This document shows, one piece after another, positions 38,138 through 49,112 of a stretch of DNA of 64,000 bases. The translations under genes and the position numbers were made by a program. Within the stretch, counting starts at the first letter, position 1. Every line of letters begins with the position of its first letter. This DNA comes from Nepenthes gracilis (lineage: Eukaryota > Streptophyta > Magnoliopsida > Caryophyllales > Nepenthaceae). Below the pieces are notes generated by a model, which ran no database searches, was not told the DNA's origin, and worked only from the letters and a program-made list of their open reading frames with translations. The DNA lies in NCBI GenBank assembly GCA_033239525.1, contig BSYO01000008.1, forward strand, positions 12,903,294 to 12,967,293, read 5' to 3'.

Positions 38138-39522
38138 CGATCGTGCCTGAAGCACGCTCGAAGCGCGCTCGAACACGATTTTGAGTGATGGTGCACCCAA
38201 GGCTTGCCCAACTGGCGCTCGAGTGCCAGTCAGATATTTTGTCCATTGACTTACTGTTTTGTGATTTTTAAAGGGGAAAGGACAGGAGAACATTGCACAA
38301 TCGAGCAAAGTAGAGGAGAGAAAGGAAAGGAAAAGAGAAGAAGGGAAGGGATTTCAAGCGATTTCTAATCCGATCAGAGTAAAAAATAGTAAATCAGGTT
38401 AAGCCAAGTATACCTTAAGCTCTGTCTTACCTTGTTGTTGCTTTTTGTTATCTCCCTTCGGGTATTATTACTCTAATACCCTTCTTCTCTAACACTTATT
38501 ATGTAATGCCGCATGTTTTCTAATTTTCTCATGATTTTATGAATAAATTGCATGTTTAAGTATGGATATTATGATTTATGAGTTCGATTTCATTGTTTAG
38601 CTTGTGTTTCATGTCTGAATTTGTTCCGAACATTTCTCTCAAGCATGAGCTAAAAAATGAAGGTATGATTTTTTTGTAAATTCTTGAGTTATGGAGTGAA
38701 AATATTATACTATGAATAATTTAAGCTTATCGGACGATCTTATCCGAAATTTTGTTAAGAGATATGCTATTTAAAATTATTCAGAACTCCAAGACTATTT
38801 GAAAACTTAGTTATGTGAAGTTGATATGTTCTTTAAATAATAAGAACTAAGGCTAAGAAATAATAATCAGAGTTTCCTAAATTAAGTTAAAATTAGTAAG
38901 AAATTGGATCAAGGATCGCTATTCAGCAGATAATATTTTCTGACATGCCTTAAGATGGTACAATGGTAATCGAGGATAACTCCATCCATAGAGTGATATG
39001 TGGTTTGCCTTCCTCGGGACATTACTATGGAAGACAAGAACTAAGAATTTATGATCATCTTGTCCTCGGGATGTAAATAAGGAGGAACTCATGATCATTA
39101 TGTTTTCAAGATTTAAATAAGAAAGAACCAAGACCTTCGATTGTGTGGAGTGAACACAATCTATCATCGATTAGTCACTCCCTTAGTTGGTAGGGCTTAC
39201 TAGCCCTGATCCCTCAAGATAATAAAAATTATCCTAAATGATGTGTAAGTTTTTAAGCTGTTTGGTACTCAATGGAAATGACTATTCTAACAAGCGACAG
39301 GTCTTAGTAGTAAATGGAGCGTTTTGCTAATTGTGTGCCTTCTGCTTGGATTGCTATCGGGCTAGTTTGAGGCTATTTGCAAAAAAAAAAAACCCTGGTG
39401 GCTAAGAGGGGTGGTCTTGTCCCGCCCGATCGGTGTTTCTTCTCTAGTTCTTTGGTTTCACAAAAAACAAACAAAAAAAAATAAAAATAAAAAAATGGAG
39501 GATTGTGCGGGTTGGTTCTGAT

Positions 39523-39760
39523 CTTGACCGATTGGTGTGCTTCTCCGATTTTTTTGGGTTCTCTCTTTTTTTTTTCAAAAAAAGGGGGGTCTTCCTTCCT
39601 GTCGGGGCTGGCCTCTCTTCAAAAAAATGTTCTTGACCATTTGGTATGCTTTTTCGGTACTTTTGGGTATTCTCTTCCCCCCCCCCCAAAAAAAATTTAT
39701 ATGTTATTGACCATTTGGTGTGCTTCTCCGGTACTTTTGGGTATTCTCTCTTTCCCCAAA
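39523..39760 (+). repeat. Three spaced copies of a ttgaccatttggtgtgcttc unit
   Basis: Copies start near 39523, 39632 and 39705 and share ttgacc…ttggtRtgcttYtccgg followed by tttgggtattctct. They are separated by A- and C-rich runs, including a C11A8 tract near 39677-39695. Confidence 0.65.
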
Positions 39761-39990
39761 AAAAATCTCTTTTTTTCTTTCTCATTTTTCCCGGTGGTTA
39801 TGCTATTGCTAGGGATAGCCTCAATCCCTCCTCGATGACTAATAATAGAGAGTTCGATTTGTCTTGGCTGATTGCCCTCTTACCTGGATTGCGCCCTTCC
39901 GGCGAGAGTGTATGCAGCGTAAGAGTGCGTGAGTGAAAAAAGAAAATGATTATTATTATTTTATTATTATGTTGGTGGATTGGAAGGGAG

Positions 39991-40335
39991 TGGCTTCTCT
40001 ACATTGACTAGTATGTTATCCTGCCGACGCACGGTCGGCTACTTCCTCCTGTTCGGACGATCTTGCTGGTTTGTGTGGAATCGATCTCCTAACAAACATG
40101 TGTGGATTCTAGCCATTGTGACGATTCTGGGCGCAGATCTATGACTGGTAGCTTGCTGGTTTGATGAGACGGGTCGGACTATAGGCTTGTCTGGGAGGGT
40201 GTGCTGATATGCTTAGAGGGAGCAGCTTCTCTTCCTTGACCAGGTTTCTTTTCTGCCAACGCACGGTTGGCTACTTCCTCCAGCTCTGAAGCTTTTACTG
40301 GTCTGTGTGGTGACCGATCTCCTACCATTGCATGA
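39991..40335 (+). repeat. Two copies of a ~110-bp unit in the non-LTR element
   Basis: 39991-40105 and 40222-40335 share gacgcacggtcggctacttc-type sequence and then tgtgtggaatcgatctccta or a close variant. Confidence 0.65.
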
Positions 40336-41239
40336 ATGGCTTCATCCTTCTGATGTAGTTTTTGTTGGTATGTGCGGTTAGGTGACTTGATTGATCTGCC
40401 TGATGCGGTTTGTGTGATGATATATATGGATCGGTACGATTGCTGGCCCCCTGTCGCTTTGCACATGGCTGGTGTGCTGTGGTGGTTACTGACGTCTGTA
40501 TTGTTATTTTGCTTACTTTGTGTGTTTTTTTTTTTATAATTCATCTCATATTAGAGTCTTGTATGTCTTTGCTTGGGGTATGCCTCAGCATCGTTGTTTA
40601 TTTCCAAGTAGTACAACACTTAGAGATAGAATATCTGATTTGTATTCTTTTATTTTATCTCAATATATTTTACTTACTAAAAAAAAGTTTTGAGCTGTTT
40701 CATGATTTTCATCATGTTTTTCTGACTAAGATAAGTTGAAGAAATAATTGAAGGAGAAGATAAAATAAATAAAGACAAGATTTTGTCCACAAGTTATGTT
40801 CATGCATCGTTTCATACTTTTGCATTATCAGTATACATGTTTGGCTCCTTATTCCTTTGATGTATCTCTTTATATATAAATATATATGTTTTATATGAGA
40901 ACATGCATGTCCTTACTATCATAGTACATTACTGAGCAATCGACTCACCCCTTATTATTTTTGTCAACCCTTCCAATTAAAACCAATGAGCTGATACATG
41001 ATGAGAAAGAGTAAAGATAGGGAATAGCTAAAGGAAGATTGCTGGACCTCGGAGACTTAAAATTTTTGATATGTTTGATGTAATGTGAATAAAAATAACC
41101 GATACTAGATAAATGTTGTGTATTAATATGGCATGTTGTATATTATTGTGATATAGTATACTTCTGCAGGTTGTTTATGGATATAGTTATGCTTCTACAG
41201 GTTAGATTTTGGATTAGTACAGGTTCCTTGATGACATCT

Positions 41240-43448
41240 TGTGACGAATCAGAATTCTACCAAAAATCCGACAGAGTTCCTTCTATAAAATGGATGTTTG
41301 CCAAATTTAAACCTGTATAAAACCCTTAACAATAACTACAACACACATATACAACACATACACGAGATCCCAACTGTCATAATTATATGCGTGGCGTCGA
41401 CGTCATAACTCCGGGTATGATGCCGGTAGAGAAACGATTCCACTAGGTAAACAAATATAACCATAAAAACCTGCGAAAGTTACTAGATCCATCATATACA
41501 GCGAAAACTAAATTATACATCTATTGTCATCATCATCTCACACAGAATGTCCATAATTATCAAAATAATTTATATAATTTTTCTATCAATAAATAAAACA
41601 TGAAACTAAGCCCAAAAAATCTCTCCACATCATGTCCAGCTGCCTATCCTATACCTATGGCCTACTCGGTCTCATCTGGCATAATAGCATGCCCATTTGG
41701 AAAGAAGAAGAAGTAATGGTAAGCTAACAGGTCAACAAGTACATTATAAGCAAATAATAAATAATATATGATCAAATGAAATGGTAATGGGATGGGAGCA
41801 ATCTATATCTAAATGAAATAGCAGATGAGAGGAAATAGATATGTAAGGATGCATGATGACATGAGACGTGTTTTTATGCACTTTCCAGATTACGTTAATC
41901 TTTACAGATTCGGGTCAGTAAACCTTACTAACCAGAGGTGTGAGAGAATAAGAAAAGGATCATAATATCCCACATGATCTAAGATTATGAGCACTTATTT
42001 TAGACCGAGCGGATGGGCCATCTACATATCATCCCTATAGATAGGCCAATAACGATATGTGTCTATATCCCCTGGGGCCCAGAGGCAGTTCCTTATCCTT
42101 CCACAGTAATATCCTAAGGATCGCTAAGAGTATTACCCGCTACGATACATGGCCTAGATAATCGTCGAGTCTCTACTATAATACTAATAGCATGGCAAGG
42201 GTTATTACCCTTCGTAACATAATTTTATAGTCCTAGTTTCATGATTTCTTATTCTTTTGAGGGAAGGTCCCCCATACTTTTTTCATTGCAATTTTCTCCA
42301 TTTGGGAGAACAATTCAATTATATAACAATTTGTGGGTTTCCCTCCAAATGCTTTTATGATTTTCATCTTTCTTTCTGATTTAAGTCTTTTCGCAACTCA
42401 GTTTACATGCATGGACATCATTATGTATAGAGAAGGTTAGAAATTTTTACCACCGATAGACAATATAACTTTGGATACCTCCGGGCCACATTTCTTTCAC
42501 ATATGGAACAAAAACATATTTTTCTGGAGCTTACAATTAAACACATGCAATTAAATATAGCTTACATAACAATTAAATAGGGTGAAGTCATACAAATTTA
42601 ATTATTATCTCGAGTGAACAGTGTCAGGGCTGATTTAGAGCCTCTGAACATGCCGAACGGGTCGATTCTTGGAAAATCGAATGCCCAACCGATGTATATA
42701 CACAATTAGGGCATGGGTAATACAAAATTAAGGACAATTTATGCATAGAGTTCTAATTGGAATGGATACGAGAACATACGAGAGCTGGGCGCAAGTCCAA
42801 GGTTTTGCTGAAGTGAAATCCACGCGAAACGTGGGGAAATTGGGCATCAAAAGGTAAATAAATTTTGCTAGGGCTATTGGTTCCATGTTTTACATGACTT
42901 GGGTAGTTATCAGAATGAAAATACCTAGGAAAAAAACGAATAATAATCGCAAAAGAGGAAAAAGAGGGTATGAGCACATTTGCATCGACCAAATCTACCA
43001 CTTTTATAACTACCTCTTGAACGGATTCAAACTTGTGGGCTTCGATCTCCTCCTTCTCTCTCTAGTTCTTCATGCTCTCTCTCTCTAGGGTTTGGTTTAC
43101 GCAAAAAATAAAAATCGCGGACACCCTACTCGAGCTTTAAAATAGATTAGCACTCAAGCGCCAGTTAGGCAAACATGGTGAGCTTGAGCGCATCACAAGC
43201 GCGTGGTGGATGTCCTCACAACTAGTTTTGGCGCCGCCATCTGTGCTTGAGCCAGCAATGAGCCCGGTGCCTATTGGTTTTGGCGCCCACTTCTAGGCTC
43301 GGGCTTGCAGCAGGCTCGGCCCTATAATTTGCTACACTAAGGCTAATTTCTAAATTTTTTTCAAATTTACTAATTCCAAACTTAATTATGCCAATTATAT
43401 TAATTTAATTACTAGAATTACTATATGTTTAAGAACTCGTACCTTACA
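41240..43448 (-). repeat. 3' LTR of the chromovirus, 2209 bp
   Basis: It starts TGTGACGAATC and ends ttaca (43444-43448). It holds the ggcccagaggcag / ccacagtaatatcctaagga block (42077-42120), gagcacatttgcatcgac at the donor position (about 42975), and a GC-rich cgcc/ctcgagc block (43125-43325). Its acceptor has lost AG (ctttccaAATGG near 41695). Confidence 0.8.
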
Positions 43449-43462
43449 ATTCTCCCATACTT
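43449..43462 (-). other. Polypurine tract of the chromovirus
   Basis: The plus strand attctcccatactt gives AAGTATGGGAGAAT on the minus strand, directly before the LTR. Confidence 0.65.
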
Positions 43463-43499
43463 ATAAAATTTCATTTACAAAATTTAACGAACCTAAGAA

Positions 43500-43720
43500 A
43501 ATTAATTAAACCTACGAACCTTAGAATAGATGGGGATACTTCTCTCGGATTTCGTCCTTTCTCTTCCATGCCGCCTCCTCGCGGGAATGTTTTTTCCATA
43601 AGACCTTCACGAGAGGTATCGTCTTTGAGCGTAAAATCTGATCCTTGCGATCTAGGATCTCTATTGGCTCCTCCAAACATGATAGATCCTCATTGATAAC
43701 CAATGGACAATAATCAATAA
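43500..43720 (-). pseudogene. Chromodomain-like C-terminus of integrase
   Basis: The minus strand encodes a segment with ILDRKDQILRSKTIPLVKVL then a W…EEAAWKRKDE…YPHLF pattern. This is the typical tail of Tekay/Del-type chromoviruses, which may bind chromatin and direct integration. It lies in a different frame from the integrase part before it, so a frameshift separates them. Confidence 0.75.
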
Positions 43721-44503
43721 CATGCGCTGGATCGTAGACGTACGTCTCAACATCGATACATGGAAGAAGTTATGCACCTCGGCCAAATTCGGTGGCAATG
43801 CCAACTGATACACCACTTTTCCGACCTTCTCCAAGATCTTGAATGGTTCGATGTAACGTGGCCTCAACTTTCCTTTGACACCAAACCTTGTGATTCCCTT
43901 CAACGGGGAAACTTTAAGGAACACAAAATCACCTACCTCGAATCAGAGCTCTGATCTTCTTCGGTCCGCGTAGCTCTTCTGCCGCCTCTAGGCAACTCTC
44001 AACTTATCAACAATCACAACAATCTTTTCCAATGTCTCTCTAATAACATCGGGCCCCATGAGTCGCCTATCTCCAGTTTCCTCCCAATGGATCAGAGACT
44101 GGCACTTCCTGGCATACAGTGACTCAAATGGAGCCATAACAATGCTTGCCTGGAAGATATTGTTGTACATAAACTCCGTTAGCGTCAGGTGATCATCTGA
44201 ACTTCCTTTGAACTCCATCACTGAGGCTCGAAGCATATCCTCCAAAATTTGGATAGTCCGCTCTGACTGACCATCGGTCTGAGGATGGTATGTCGTACTG
44301 AATTTCAGATTCGTCCCTAACTCCCGATACAAGCTCTCCCAAAATTTAAAGACAAATCCCGGATCACAGTCAGACATAATAGGCACTAGCACCTCGTGCA
44401 ATCTAACAATCGCACTGATGTTCAGTTGTGCCAAGCGATCACGAGAATACATAGTCTGAATGGCTATAAAATGTATAGATTTCGTCAGCCAATCTATAAT
44501 AAC
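43721..44503 (-). pseudogene. Integrase catalytic core and C-terminal part
   Basis: The frame ending at 43988 holds SDCDPGF (second catalytic Asp) and TTYHPQTDGQSERTIQ (catalytic Glu in SER). The first Asp lies just upstream in MDFVSKLP. 43721-43924 encodes the GPF-like RYIEPFKILEKVGKVVYQLA module and HVSMLRR. An in-frame TAG replaces the usual Trp after NHDAI (near 44503), and further stops and a frameshift lie between the core and the C-terminal module. Integrase normally joins the element cDNA to host DNA; this copy cannot make it. Confidence 0.85.
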
Positions 44504-44809
44504 CTAGATTGCATCGTGATTCCTCAGAGTCCTAGGTAATTTAGAAACAAAATCCATCGAAGTGTCCTCCCATTTCCAACTTGGGATAGACAACGGTTGT
44601 AACAATCCTGATGGCTTCCTCCTCTCAACCTTAAGTTGCTGGAAAATGAGACATCGTCCAACAAAAGTAACTATCTCCCTACGCATGTTCCTCGACCATA
44701 ACATCTTTATCAAATCTTGATACATTTTATTGATCCTAAGGTGAATAGTGTACCTGATTTGATGCGCCTCTTTCATGATTTCTTCCTTCAGCACCCTATC
44801 ATCAGGCAC
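44504..44809 (-). pseudogene. Integrase N-terminal zinc-binding region and start of core
   Basis: The HHCC domain is visible as EAHQIRYTIHLRINKMYQDL then GRCLIFQQLK. The second Cys of the usual CxxC is Phe here, so zinc binding would fail. WKWEDTSMDFVSKLP at the end carries the first catalytic Asp. Confidence 0.8.
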
Positions 44810-45059
44810 ACATAGTTGCTCTCGAAATCTTAAGATTCCATCTGCATGAACATTAAAATCAATTCAGGAATCTCTACCAAGAGTGTCCACAATGTTCATA
44901 AAAAATGGATCATTCACTTGCCCTTCATTGATCCTTTGGAGGATCTCGGGCTGCACTTGCAAAAAGGATAACATCATCCTATTGCTCTTGAGGTAGCACT
45001 AGTTGTGATAGTACTTCAGAAAATCCAACATCTCCATCTGCTTAATCTACATCATCACC

Positions 45060-45490
45060 ACCAAACTAGTCTAGCGACTCAGGGCATCTGTAACCACATT
45101 TGCCTTTCTCGGCCGATACTGGATCTCACAATCATAGTTCTTAAGGAACTTGATCCATTACCGTTGCCTCATATTCAACTCCTTATGTGAAAACAAATAC
45201 TTGAGGCTCTTATGATCGGAGGGCACTAAAAATTTCTCACCAAACAAGTAGTACCACAAGTCTTCAACGCAAAAACCACAATGGCTAACTCTAAATCGTG
45301 GGTTAGGTAGTTCTTCTCGTGGGTCTTCAACTGCCGAGACCCATAGGCGACCACCTTCCAATTCTGCATAAGAACACATCTGAGACCTACCTTGGAAGCA
45401 TCGTAATACACCTCGAACCCACTAGAATCATCAAGAAAAGTCAGAATCGGTGCAGAAGTCAACTGATCCTTCAATTCTTGGAAGCTATGA
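45060..45490 (-). pseudogene. RNase H domain
   Basis: Segments [38 protein letters not shown] and DHKSLKYLFSHKELNMRQR are the gypsy RNase H signatures; the Asp of YYDAS and the Asp of SDHKSL are kept, and the ADALSR-type end follows near 45085. A frameshift near 45240 separates the two halves. RNase H removes the RNA strand during reverse transcription. Confidence 0.8.
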
Positions 45491-45827
45491 TCACATTCCT
45501 CAGTCCATTATCTAGTTTCCTTCAATGTCAATTGGGTCAGCGGAAACGCGATACGAGAGAAATTTTTCACAAATTGACGATAGTAGCCAACCATATCAAA
45601 AAAGCTACGGACCTCTGCTACAGTCGTCAGTCGATCCCAACTGATCACAGCTTCAACCTTTTTCAGATCTACCGAGATACCTCCATTAGAAATGATGTGG
45701 CCCAAAAATACGACCTCCTCAAGCTAGAATTTGCATTTCTTCAACTTTGGGAATAATTGATACTTCCTGAGGGTCTGAAGGACAATCCTCAAATGCTCTT
45801 CATGCTCCACAACACTCCTCGAATAGA
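45491..45827 (-). pseudogene. Reverse transcriptase, C-terminal third
   Basis: It starts LIYSR at the break with the nested element, then [16 protein letters not shown], a stop (TAG), VFLGHIISNGGISVD and VRSFFDMVGYYRQFVKNF. It continues directly from the palm at 54965. The TSD (ttaga, 45828-45832) marks the breakpoint. Confidence 0.85.
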
Positions 45828-45832
45828 TTAGA
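45828..45832. repeat. Target-site duplication (left) of the young nested element
   Basis: TTAGA, identical to 54960-54964. Confidence 0.9.
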
Positions 45833-46734
45833 TGTGACGACCGACTTTTATTACCATCAAAAGCCATCGTCAAATCCAAAAATCCTTGCTTTTAAATAAA
45901 TTATGAAAAGATATATAAGTGGACATAAAAATTTTTCTTTTCTTCTTTTGAACCTGAGATGCATACTAGAGATTTATAATTTCATTAATCCCAACGTATC
46001 ACGGAAACATACTAACATTCATAAGTAGCGGAATAATTTTACAAGTCTCCTCAAAATATCAATAGCAAAATAAACTAAGCTCTCAAAGATCTGCTTCGGC
46101 CAGCTTAACCATTCAGCTACACCATAGGATTCTACTCAACTTCATCCTCCATAAGCTTGTCATCTGAAAAGTTGCAAGAATGAGCTTACAAAGCCCAGCA
46201 GGATACTCACATGCAGAAAACATAAACATACATATAGTTTGATCAAAACATAAATTCATAATATAGCATAGCATAAGAAAAATTATCATATCATTTCTTC
46301 TTCAGTTATTATTCTTTTCATCTTGTCTTCAGAAAATTCATCAAGATCATTCGAAATTCGTATCATCTTTAGGGACCGGACGGGAGCGGACAACATCGAG
46401 GACGGGTTGTGTGCTACCCCACAACCTAAAGCCGTATTCCCTCATTATGCTCCCCGGGGCGGGAGGTAATGCCCTTAACCCGGCATACGGGGCCATAGTC
46501 CATAGTTCTTATGCCACCAAAAGGTCCCCTCCCGTGGCCCAGGAGGCATCCTCGAGTGTCACTCCAATATCCTTCATCCATCTTTAACAGCAAGCTTAAT
46601 GGAAACTCGGTTCTTGGTTCGTGTTCTTTAATGGCCAATCATCATAAATCAAAAGTCGGAAGAGTTCCACCTGCTGTCCATAATCCATGTGTTTTCATAT
46701 AGTCTTGTTCTTTACTTCATTCATTGAAGTCCAT

Positions 46735-47960
46735 ATCATCTTATCAAAAGCCGAAGTTCATCTTTCAAAAAATCCGAAGTTCTTATTCAATAAAAAGGAA
46801 AGAGTCTTGTTCATTAAATTTTCGAAGTTCTTTTCAAACGGAAGGCCGATGTTCCTGAAGCCAGAGTTCTTTTATTATTGCCGGAGTTCTTTTCTTACAA
46901 AGCCGGAGTTCGTTTCTTTAATCAAAGTCGGAGTTCTTTTATGAATCCAAAGATCATCAAAACCGGAGTTCTTTATTCATAAAGGATGGAGTACATTTTT
47001 AACAAAGTCCGAAGTTCTTTTTCTTAAAAGGGACGGAGTGCCTTTCTTTTCAAAAGGGACGGAGTGCCTTTCTTACCAAAAATCCGGAGTGCTTTTTGAA
47101 CAAAGGGACGGAGTGCTTCTTTTAAAATGGACGGAGTGCTTTTCTTTTCCATAATCCGGAGTGCTTTTCAAAATCCGAAGTTCATAAATCCGGAGTGATT
47201 TCTTTCAAAATCTAAAGTTCATAAATCCGGAGTTCATTTTCTTATAAAATCCGAAGCTCTAAAATCCGGAGTTCAATGACGGAGTTCATTTCAAAAACCG
47301 AAGTTCTCTTATTGAATGCCGAAGTTCTTGTATCATGAGTTGTTATCAAAAGTCGGAGTAAAAGTCGGAGTAAAAAGCCGGAGTTCTCATTTTCTACTGT
47401 AGGCCGGAGGTCTTTTTCAAACAGAAAGCCGGAGTTCTTTTTCATAACTGAACGAAGTGCTTTTCTTTTCAAAAATCCGGAGCTATAAAATCTGAAGCTC
47501 ATTTTATTTCAAAATCCGAAGCTCTCAATTCTGAAATTCAATTTCTATCACAAATCCGAAACTCTAAAAGCCGGAGTCCGATTTCTGTTAAAAATCCAAA
47601 CTCTCAATCCGGAGTGCATTTCTGTTAAAATCCGAAGTTCTAAATCCGGAGTACGTTTCTGTTAAAATCTGAAGTTCTAAATCCGGAGTGCGTTTCTGTT
47701 TAAAATCCGAAGTTCTAAATCCGGAGTGCTTTTTCTGTTAAAATCCGAAGCTTTCAAATTCGGATCTCATTTACTGTTAATCAAAGCTCTAATCAGAAGT
47801 TCATTTTCCAAAATGCCGGAGCTCTAAATCCGAAGTCCTTCTCTAAAATGCCAGAGTTCTAAATCATTTTCTGTAAAATGCCGGAGGTCTTTTATCTTAA
47901 ATTCAGAGATCTTTTTTAACAAAACCAGAGATCAATAGCAGGAGTTCTTGATCCATCTTA
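46735..47960 (-). repeat. Degenerate ccggagttc array in the 3' LTR
   Basis: More than 40 imperfect copies of ccggagttctttt, gacggagtgc and tccgaagttc, spaced about 20-35 bp. The partner array in the other LTR is 52593-53820. Confidence 0.85.
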
Positions 47961-48659
47961 AGGCCTAAATTCTTTTCCGTAATAAGCATTTATCAAAATT
48001 CATAACAATTGACAATTAATCACAAACGGAATAAATCTAACATCATGCGTAATAGAATTTCTTTTTAAACATGCATTTCAGAACGATAAGTCATAAAACA
48101 GCAAAGGCATACTTCATACGGAATATCATATACTTTCATAGTAACATAAATAAACATGAGTTTTAGAAATAGAGGTGAGTACCTTGTCTGGTTTCCTTTT
48201 TACTTTGCCTTAGCTTTCGGTCTCTCTCTAGGAAATTCTTACTTTGCCTTCTGTCTAATCCTCCTCTAGTCCTTATTTATAGTCATTACTTTGAGTGGCC
48301 ATTATTTATGGCTTTATACTTTCCAAAGGTATTATTTATGATTTTACATTTTCCAAAGAGGGTCATTTATGATTTACATTTTCCAACAAGTTTTGGGAAT
48401 AGTTAGATTATTTATGGCCGTGCCTTCCCAACGTGTTTCCTTATAAATTTCTTTGATCGGACTTAATACCTTCCGGTCAACTATTGGTGTTGACCGGATT
48501 TCGCTCTTCTTTCCTTTCCATCCATTCGTTCACGTTTTTCCGGTCAACATTTTACGTTGATCGGATTACTTCTTCAATATTAACTTCGCTTTTCATCTCA
48601 TTGAACCCAATCTACTCCGTCCTTACTTCGCACACACCGCACTCCGGCCTTGCATGAGT

Positions 48660-48990
48660 GGACTTGATTTTCCTTAAGGAAGTCCGAACTTCTTCTTACC
48701 AACGAAATTCCGAACTTCATTTCTCCAAGGAAATCCAGACTTCTTTTTCAAGAAAATCCGGACTTCTTTTCTTCAAGGAAATCCGGACTTCTTTTCTTCC
48801 AGGAAATCCGGACTTCTTTTCTTCAATGAAATCCGGACTTCTTTTCTCTAATGAAATCGGAGTTGTTTCTCTTCAAGGGAAATCCGAACTAATTTTTATC
48901 ATAGAAATCCGGACTGATTTTCATTAAGGAATTCCGGAGTGGATTTAAGGAATATTCCGGACTAGATTTTCATTAAGGAAATCCGAACTT
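48660..48990 (-). repeat. 25-bp tandem array (aaatccggactt) in the 3' LTR
   Basis: The unit is cttcaaggaaatccggactt plus cttttt-type sequence, about 12 copies. Reading frames through it are a by-product of the repeat. The partner array is 54530-54850, with some different unit variants. Confidence 0.8.
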
Positions 48991-49099
48991 GGTTTCATCT
49001 TAAGGCCGATTTACTTTTTTATTATATTTTTCCGGTCAACAATTTATAAGGATTTGATGACCGGAAATTTTCTATGCTCAAAAATCTGGGTTGTTACAA

Positions 49100-49112
49100 T
49101 CACCCCCACTTA
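49100..49112 (-). other. Polypurine tract of the young element
   Basis: atcacccccactt, which is AAGTGGGGGTGAT on the minus strand, abutting the LTR start TGTAAC. Confidence 0.75.

Larger units (their letters stand above)
39249..40700 (+). mobile_element. Non-LTR retroelement insertion (LINE-like, 5' truncated) with TSD
   Basis: The body 39264-40686 ends in an A8 tail and is flanked by gtttttaagctgttt (39249-39263) and gttttgagctgttt (40687-40700), a 14-15 bp target duplication with one base substitution and a one-base length difference. The flanking LTR reads continuously without it. The tail preceded by caatatattttacttacta resembles plant LINE 3' ends. No RT motif was found, so it is a truncated LINE, a non-autonomous relative or a retro-copied RNA. 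Confidence 0.6.
37867..41239 (+). repeat. 5' LTR (first part), level 1 of the nest
   Basis: It starts tataaagtatggg, matching TGTAAGGTACGGG of the chromovirus LTR family. It runs through a GC-rich tandem block, a leader, a cttaaga block (38948), a tgtggagtgaacacaat block (39137) and a gatgacatct phrase, where the chromovirus has inserted. It resumes near 61864. Duplications at the breakpoint are CATCT (41235-41239) and TATCT (61864-61868), one base different. Within it a non-LTR element sits at 39264-40686. Confidence 0.7.
45833..49099 (-). repeat. 3' LTR of the young element, 3267 bp
   Basis: On the minus strand it has an early ttgaccgga/aatccggactt zone (48470-49030), TATA (ctataaataagg near 48275), an array of gaactccggc words (46735-47960), a gaggatgcctcc block (46540-46560), an acceptor aacttttcag|ATGAC (46164) and a terminal hairpin. 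It is nearly identical to 51690-54959. Confidence 0.9.

Noticed and set aside
46426..46638. Minus-strand frame conserved in both LTRs of the young element (also 52284-52496)
   Set aside because: The LTRs are ~98% identical because they are copies of one sequence, so conservation is not evidence for coding. It lies inside the candidate intron.
48658..48927. Open frame of ~90 codons with regular Lys-Glu-Ile-Arg-Thr repeats
   Set aside because: It is a by-product of a 25-bp tandem array lacking stops; 25 bp is not a multiple of 3, the frame rotates, and the equivalent frame in the other LTR differs.
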